Assembly (NCBI GenBank): GCA_016713335.1
Contig: JADJPH010000031.1
Coordinates: forward strand, 24,658 to 88,657
DNA from: Candidatus Fredericiella danica
GTDB taxonomy: Bacteria > Chloroflexota > Anaerolineae > Caldilineales > Caldilineaceae
Direction: 5' to 3'
Length of the DNA: 64,000 nucleotides
In this document: positions 59,034 to 64,000 of the stretch, piece after piece
Numbering within the stretch: position 1 is the stretch's first letter
Layout: each line of letters begins with the position of its first letter
The notes under the pieces: model-generated
The model's database searches: none
Told to the model about the DNA's origin: nothing
The model's input: only the letters and a program-made list of their open reading frames with translations
Position numbers and translations under genes: made by a program

Positions 59034-60056
59034 ATGATCGGCTTGAAGCAAGAGTGGTTTCCCGCACAAGTTCCGCCAAAGCCATCAGGGCAGTTTGCGC
59101 ATATCGTCATGCTACGCGTGACCGAGAGTTACCCTCTGTTCCAAACAGATGGCGAACTCAATACGGCACGTGTCAGCGCCGGCGTAGCAAATCCTGCCCC
59201 GATGACACGCTTGACCCTTTTCAAGCGCAAACAGACCACCCCAGAACGGTTGGTTGGGCGCGAGCTTTTGCGCCGTTATGGATTCATCAGCGCTGAGTCG
59301 GTGGAAACAAGCGACAAGCGACAAACAGACGATAACGGTCTGCCACTAGATGAGTACAACGTGCGCTTCTGCCAGTGGACCCCGGATGCCATCGTTTACG
59401 GCTATGCGATTGGCGACACAGGTTCCGAACGCAGCAAAGTCCTGAGCGACACGGGTTTCTCGCTGACCCCCTACGATGACAGCCACGAGGCATTTACACT
59501 TAACGCCCCGTATGAAAGTGGGACCATGAGCCAGCGCGGTGACGTCACGAGCCGCATCAATGAACAGGATCATGTCGTGCCACAGGTGATCTTCCCGTCA
59601 GTGGTCACCGCACGCGATTTGACGCTGCCGCTGTTCAAGTATGTGGTCAATAACGTCTTGCGTACAAAGCGATACGGCGCACAAACGACGCGGACTGGTC
59701 GGGTAGACAACCGGATCCTGGCAATTGTGCTCTGTGACGGTGAGATCTTCAGCAATCTCAAGTTCACACAGCGCCTCTATGATGCGTTGGAAGCCCGCGC
59801 TGCGATCTCCGCACCAGATCCGGTCAACCCTGCAGTGGCCGAAGCGGTTGCAGCGGAATTGATCCCGGCGCTGCTTGCGGAGGATGGGGTAGTGGTCAAC
59901 CAACTCTTGCTAGGAGCAGAGCTGGATGCTGCGCTACGGGCCTTTGTCGATGAGACATCAAGCGAGGAGAGTATGAAGGCGATGTTGGAAGCTGCCTTCG
60001 CGTCAAGCAAACAATATCACGATGCGTGGTTGATCAAAACCAAAGGCAAAAAATAG
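59034..60056 (+). CDS. csc2: Csc2 (Cas7d), type I-D backbone subunit
   Basis: 340 residues, intact, usual length. Csc2 forms the helical crRNA-binding backbone of the I-D complex. Family pattern: FAHIVMLRVTESYPLFQTDG near the N-terminus, MTRLTLFKRKQTTPERLVGR, CQWTPDAIVYGYAIGDTGSE, VVTARDLTLPLFKYVVNNVL, RTKRYGAQTTRTGRVDN. AGGGAG lies eight bases before the ATG. Its intact frame, between broken neighbours, argues that the locus is or was recently functional. Confidence 0.93.
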   Translation: MIGLKQEWFPAQVPPKPSGQFAHIVMLRVTESYPLFQTDGELNTARVSAGVANPAPMTRLTLFKRKQTTPERLVGRELLRRYGFISAESVETSDKRQTDDNGLPLDEYNVRFCQWTPDAIVYGYAIGDTGSERSKVLSDTGFSLTPYDDSHEAFTLNAPYESGTMSQRGDVTSRINEQDHVVPQVIFPSVVTARDLTLPLFKYVVNNVLRTKRYGAQTTRTGRVDNRILAIVLCDGEIFSNLKFTQRLYDALEARAAISAPDPVNPAVAEAVAAELIPALLAEDGVVVNQLLLGAELDAALRAFVDETSSEESMKAMLEAAFASSKQYHDAWLIKTKGKK

Positions 60057-60069
60057 TCGAGGTGGCGCC

Positions 60070-60737
60070 ATGCTCATCACGCGTTGTCGTTTGACGCTGC
60101 ACGAAACGTGTTTTACGCCACGCGGGAGATCGGCCGGCTCTATGAAACCGGCCGTTATCTCCACAACTATGGCCTTGCGTATGCGCTGGGATTGGCAGTC
60201 GCACCATACTACAACGCGACTGCGGTCCCACGTTATGCGGAAGACCTGAACCCACTGAATGATCGCGAGGTGTACGTTACACCCGCTCGCCCGCTCGATC
60301 CGGCGTTCACGCTGCATACGTTCAAGTACGCAGACAATCGCTATCGGGTGAAGATGGAACAATCAAGTCGCAACACACCTACGTTTGGCCGTGCGAAAGA
60401 GTTGGCGGTGGAGAGCAAGTTTGAGTTCATGATTCTCAGTTCGGCGCCTTGTCAAGTGCCGCGCTGGGTGCGTCTTGGGAAATGGATGAGTAAGACCGCG
60501 GTCGAGGTAATTAGCGAGGAGGTACAGGACAAGATTGTCACGGGTGAATTCACAAGTGCAATGCCGTTGAATCCGCTCGACCTGCCTGAGTCACTGCGGC
60601 TCCTTGCCTATGATCTGATCTCGATGCCGCCGGTGAGCCTGCTCGATCATGCGATGCTATCCGGTCCGCATTTCAAGTTACAGGGTGGAGAGCGCATTCC
60701 GACCGGGCTGGCATTTCGTTTTCCACCACCAAAGTGA
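60070..60737 (+). CDS. csc1: Csc1 (Cas5d), type I-D 5'-handle-binding subunit, one frameshift
   Basis: About 222 residues. ATG 60070 starts MLITRCRLTLHE, and the next frame continues VFYATREIGRLYETGRYLHN. Adding one A in the run GAAACG (about 60100) joins them as LTLHENVFYATREIGRLYET, a perfect fit to the family start. A TTG start at 60084 is therefore unlikely. The rest (YGLAYALGLAVAPYYNATAV, LPESLRLLAYDLISMPPVSL) is uninterrupted. It caps the crRNA 5' handle in the effector. GAGGTGG lies upstream, and the gene follows csc2 by 13 bases. Confidence 0.9.
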
Positions 60738-60742
60738 GCGCC

Positions 60743-61578
60743 ATGACCACCTCCTTTCGTGCCATCGTACTCAATCTGGTTGCACTCGAATCCGGCATCT
60801 TGACTGGCGCGCTGGGCGAACTGGCGCATGCAGCGTTCTATGCCACGATTCAAGCCGTCAACCCTGACCTCTCCCAGCGGATGCACGACGCGCAGGAGCG
60901 GGCCTCCTTTACCCTCTCCCCGCTCAATGGCTTTGTGCAGAATCACAAGGAGCGCACGATTCGCTTCACCACCGGTGACGCTGGCTGGCTCCGCATCACG
61001 CTGCTCGATGACCAACTGGCGGATGCGTTCTATCAGCACCTGATGGGTCAGGCCCTGCCGACGATCCGGCTCGGTGAGATGCATCTCGGGATCGCCAGTG
61101 TCTTCGGTGCACCCGGCAGCCATCCGTGGTCGGGCTTCACCACCGTCGACGCACTGCGGGCACTCAATCACCCGCGCTGAATGGGCGCTGGAGTTGCCAG
61201 TCCAACCGCCATCCGTTGGGGGGACGCCGACAACGGAGCACGTCGGATCGAGTTCTTCCCGCTGCCGCGCATGGCGATTGCCGGCTTGCGCACCCGCTGG
61301 GACCGGTTGACCGAGGAGAGCTGGGGGCGCCCCTTCGAGGAATGGGTAGAGCGCAACGTCGTGGTCAACCAGATCTGGCACTGGCACACCGAATCATTTG
61401 CTTTTCAGAAGCAGAGCCTGCTGGCGGCGTCGGGAGGCTGCAATATCGACTGCTGGACGACCGTACGCCGCAAAACGCCGCGCACTTTGATCGCCTGCTG
61501 CACCTGGCGTTCTATGCCGGCATCGGCTACAAAACGACCCATGGATTGGGACAAGTTCGTTTGCTAACCCCGGAGTGA
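60743..61578 (+). CDS. cas6: Cas6, crRNA-processing endoribonuclease, about three frameshifts
   Basis: About 278 residues. The enzyme cuts pre-crRNA within the repeats. N-terminal ferredoxin-like part: FRAIVLNLVALESGILTGAL, RTIRFTTGDAGWLRITLLDD. Middle: SPTAIRWGDA, ARRIEFFPLPRMAIAGLRTR. The C-terminal Gly-rich loop characteristic of Cas6 is AFYAGIGYKTTHGLGQVRLL. The frame breaks near 61165, 61195 (GG to G would explain it) and 61430. The start lies five bases after the csc1 stop; the stop lies four bases before the cas4 ATG. Confidence 0.88.
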
Positions 61579-61582
61579 TCGA

Positions 61583-62200
61583 ATGGATGAACTACTGCCA
61601 ATTTCCTATATCAACCAATATGCCTACTGCCCGCGCCGCTTCTGGTACATGTATGTGGAAGCCGAGATGATCGAAAATGTCCATGTGCTGCGCGGCGTGG
61701 TCAATCACGAACATGTCAATGAACCAGGCTATGCCACCACCGCAACCGGCGTCGTCGCCCATCGGCGCGTCCATGTGTATAGCCACGCCCTGGGCATCAC
61801 CGGCATCTGCGACCTCGTTGAAGAGGATGCGCAAGGGGTGTTGGCGCCTGTTGAGTACAAACAGGGGCAACTGGGAAAATGGTCGAATGATCAGGCCCAA
61901 CTGTGCGCACAGGCGCTCTGTTTAGAAGAGATGACCGGCCGGGTGATTCCGTCGGGCGCCATCTTCTATTTTGGCAGCCGGCGGCGCGAGCCGGTGTTGT
62001 TCACCGCGGAATTGCGCGGTGCCACCGAATCGATCATTGCGGCCATGCGGCGTGTGGTGGCGCTGGGGGTGATCCCGGCGCACACCGAGCAGCGGGCACG
62101 CTGTCGCGGCTGTAGTCTCTACGATGTATGTCTGCCAACTGAAACGGACCTGTTGATCGCTGAAGGTGGTGTGACCGTCACTCATCACCGCAAGCAATAA
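61583..62200 (+). CDS. cas4: Cas4 nuclease of the adaptation module
   Basis: 205 residues, intact. A RecB-like nuclease with an iron-sulfur cluster that trims prespacers and selects PAM. Cys ligands: AYCPRRFWYMY at the N-terminus and RARCRGCSLYDVCLP at the C-terminus. Nuclease motifs: RRVHVYSHALGITGICDLVE (Asp), VEYKQG (Glu, Lys) and QAQLCAQALCLEEMTG (QhXXY-like). It starts four bases after cas6 and is followed by cas1 after about 60 bases. Confidence 0.95.
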   Translation: MDELLPISYINQYAYCPRRFWYMYVEAEMIENVHVLRGVVNHEHVNEPGYATTATGVVAHRRVHVYSHALGITGICDLVEEDAQGVLAPVEYKQGQLGKWSNDQAQLCAQALCLEEMTGRVIPSGAIFYFGSRRREPVLFTAELRGATESIIAAMRRVVALGVIPAHTEQRARCRGCSLYDVCLPTETDLLIAEGGVTVTHHRKQ

Positions 62201-62259
62201 CCGTAGCTGAAGCCAATCTAGTGCAGGGTCCGCACGAGCAACCCCAAACGTGAGGAATC

Positions 62260-63327
62260 ATGACAACACTCTACCTGACCGAACCTTACAGTGTCGTACG
62301 GAAGGATGGTGACTCGCTGAACGTCACCATTCCGGCCAACGAAAAGACCGGCGCCGAGAAGCGCAAGGTGCGCGTGCCGTTGATGAAAGTCGAGCAAGTC
62401 GTCGTGATGGGCGACAGCACGGTGACGACGCCGGCGCTGCTGGCCTTGCTGGAGCAGAACGCCGAGGTCTGCTTCTGCGACTACTGGGGGCGCTTCAAGG
62501 GGCGGCTGGCGCCGGAAGTGACCAAGAATGTCTTTGTCCGGACGGCGCAATATCGCGTGCACAATGAATATCGGCAGCGTGTGGACATTGCGCGGCGTTT
62601 TGTACGCGGCAAGCTGCACAACCAGCGCACCCTCCTCTGCGGAGCAACCGCGGGGTGGATGATCGGCGCGCAATGAACGGCTGGCCCAAGCAATCGAGAC
62701 ACTTGGGCGCTGATTGAAGAGACGGATCGTCTCCCTGCGAGACGGATGGGCCGCCCGATCGCGCTATCCGCAAGCAAAATCGGCGCTGGGTGCGCTGCAA
62801 GGCTTTGAGGGTGCTGGTGCAGCGGCCTTTTTGCGGCGTTCAGCTGTTGCTAAAGCAGGATCTCGGTTTCGATGGGCGCCACCGGCGGCCCCCGACCGAT
62901 CCGGTGAACGCCCTGCTGAGTTTTGGCTATGTGCTGCTGATGAATCAGGTGCTCAGCGCAATGCAGATTGCCGGCTTTGATCCCTACATCGGCTATCTGC
63001 ACAGCCAGGGCTATGGTAAGCCGGCGTTGGCGCTGGACCTGATGGAAGAGATGCGCACGCCGATCGTCGATTCGGTGGTGTTGACCGTGATCAACAAGCA
63101 CATCCTGCGCGGCAGCATTTCGAAGGCGAGATGGGGTCTTTCAACTGAGTGGGGCGGGGCGAAAACTATATTTGGAACAGTTCGAGCAGCGGTTGAATAC
63201 CGAGATTCAGCATCCGGTGTTTCAGTACAAGGCGACCTATCGGCGTTGTTTGGAACTGCAGGCGCGGCTCCTTGCCAAGTATTTGATGGGCGAGGCGCCG
63301 ACGTACAAGCCATTTCAAGTGCGTTGA
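62260..63327 (+). CDS. cas1: Cas1 integrase, about three frameshifts
   Basis: About 355 residues. N-terminal beta domain intact to about 62638 (TLYLTEPYSVVRKDGDSLNV, EVCFCDYWGRFKGRLAPEVT). The catalytic alpha domain is in other frames: LQGFEGAGAAAFF (metal-ligand Glu, near 62800), LKQDLGFDGRHRRPPTDPVN, LLSFGYVLLMNQVLSAMQIA, and GYLHSQGYGKPALALDLMEE (metal-ligand His and Asp/Glu). It ends QARLLAKYLMGEAPTYKPFQ in a further frame (break near 63120). Stop at 63327. Catalytic residues are all encoded, so with corrected frames the integrase looks complete. Confidence 0.88.
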
Positions 63328-63350
63328 ATTACAGCGCCGAGAGGAATATA

Positions 63351-63647
63351 ATGGCGACAGACAATCGCACAACGACGCTCTATGTCGTGGCCTATGATAT
63401 TGGCTCGGATCGACGGCGGACGAAAGTGCATAAACTGCTGTGTGGTTTTGGGCATTGGACGCAATATAGCCTCTTTGAGTGCTATCTGACCGAGAAGGAG
63501 TATGTGAAGCTACGGCAGATGCTGGATCGGCATCTGGCGGCGAGTGAAGACTCCGTGCGGTTCTATCCTTTATGCCAGGCATGCCGTGGCCGCGTTGAGA
63601 CCGTAGGGAGTCCACGGCCGGAGGAGCCGGAGTTGTACTTGATTTAG
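63351..63647 (+). CDS. cas2: Cas2, adaptation complex subunit
   Basis: 98 residues, intact. Ferredoxin-like fold with LYVVAYDIGSDRRRTKVHKL (conserved Asp), QYSLFECYLTEKEYVKL and DSVRFYPLCQACRGRVETVG. It forms the Cas1-Cas2 integrase. The ATG has GAGG about eight bases upstream, 23 bases after the cas1 stop. The frame is open upstream into cas1 without being part of it. Last cas gene; a hairpin follows. Confidence 0.93.
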   Translation: MATDNRTTTLYVVAYDIGSDRRRTKVHKLLCGFGHWTQYSLFECYLTEKEYVKLRQMLDRHLAASEDSVRFYPLCQACRGRVETVGSPRPEEPELYLI

Positions 63648-63654
63648 AGCAAGA

Positions 63655-63696
63655 GCGAGCATCGCAGCAAGTGGCTTGCGCCGGGGCGATGCTCGC
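63655..63696. terminator. 10-bp hairpin after cas2
   Basis: GCGAGCATCG (63655-63664) pairs exactly with CGATGCTCGC (63687-63696) around a 22-base loop. It lies eight bases after the cas2 stop. It may end the cas transcript, though no U-run follows. Confidence 0.6.
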
Positions 63697-64000
63697 AACG
63701 AGCCAACTCTCGGTGAATGGCGATCTAGCCAGTGCACTGGACTGGAACGGGCGACGAAAGTGGCTGTATCTGGATTGTCATTCGGGCCATCGGCCCTACA
63801 AAAGGGCGAAGTGTGCGCAGTGGCAAGCGTGGTTCTCGCAGGTGGGGCAACTCGCAGGAATTTTGGGGTAGGAATCGAACAATGGAGTGTCATGCCATGG
63901 GAAATCAGCCTTCAAGTGGGGCAGATCCGCCAAAAAATAAGCCCCAAATTAGGGATTTTGCGAGAACGGTGTCACAGGAGCGTAACCCGACAGAGGGATT
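63697..64000 (+). other. region between cas2 and the window end, possible array leader
   Basis: About 300 bases without a convincing gene. The last 75 bases turn AT-rich (AAAAAATAAGCCCCAAATTA), as leaders often do. No repeat occurs twice, so no array can be called. Type I-D arrays often lie next to cas2, so the first repeat may start just beyond position 64000. Confidence 0.35.

Noticed and set aside
60084..60737. csc1 starting at TTG 60084
   Set aside because: The family N-terminus is in the preceding frame from ATG 60070; one missing A joins the two exactly.
62790..63647. A single 285-codon frame joining the cas1 catalytic part and cas2
   Set aside because: The cas1 frame moves to another register near 63120 and ends at 63327. 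Cas2 has its own ATG with ribosome-binding site at 63351, so this is not a Cas1-Cas2 fusion.
63648..64000. A CRISPR array after cas2
   Set aside because: No sequence of repeat length occurs twice in this stretch.

Overview
The window looks like a chromosomal segment of a Chloroflexota bacterium, probably of the Anaerolineae/Caldilineae type. This is inferred from the GC-rich coding style, the ScpB/AmaP, DUF2089/DUF4097 and YfhO-type genes, the 8-bp intergenic tandem repeats, and a very large secreted-type protein ending in a 'YLPSLGK' tail. No rRNA is present; one tRNA-Pro is.

Layout. 1-11.3 kb, mostly minus strand: a DUF2207 protein, amaP-scpB, a glycosyltransferase/YfhO envelope cluster, an ANTAR response regulator with its HisKA_2-type kinase, tRNA-Pro(GGG), and fmt. 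11.5-15 kb: a DUF4870-type membrane protein and a promoter-led set (small protein, DUF2089, DUF4097, SHOCT-like) in which three proteins share one short C- or N-terminal motif. 15-25.6 kb: serine hydrolase, aldo/keto reductase, K+ channel, GlgX, two tandem AI-2E-type membrane proteins, NfeD and SPFH. 25.6-33.5 kb: formamidase plus a MoaD-like protein, a multi-PAS histidine kinase, a DUF1801 protein, an MDMPI-type enzyme with a TetR regulator, and an organomercurial-lyase-like gene with an in-frame TGA. 33.5-44 kb: an approximately 3,090-residue multidomain surface-type protein and its membrane-anchored neighbour. 44-50 kb: ADP-ribosylglycohydrolase, membrane-anchored Trm112-like protein, cytochrome-b5-like protein, a second YfhO protein and an FGGY kinase. 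50.7-64 kb: two WYL regulators, a small membrane protein, and a complete type I-D CRISPR-Cas gene set (cas3, cas10d, csc2, csc1, cas6, cas4, cas1, cas2) running to the right end. The array itself is not in the window.

A pervasive feature is single-base frameshifts inside otherwise well-conserved genes, dozens in all, and several lie in homopolymers. Many look like sequencing or assembly errors. They are unevenly spread: cas3, cas10d, the first AI-2E gene and the PAS kinase are dense with them, while 8.4 kb of the giant gene has none. I annotate such genes over their full extent and state where the frame breaks.

The most unusual observation is the MerB-like gene at 32.8-33.4 kb. Its only in-frame stop is a TGA at the position of the conserved second active-site cysteine. 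It is followed at canonical distance by a small hairpin with a GGUC apical loop, as expected for a bacterial selenocysteine insertion element. It is a candidate selenocysteine-containing organomercurial lyase homologue.
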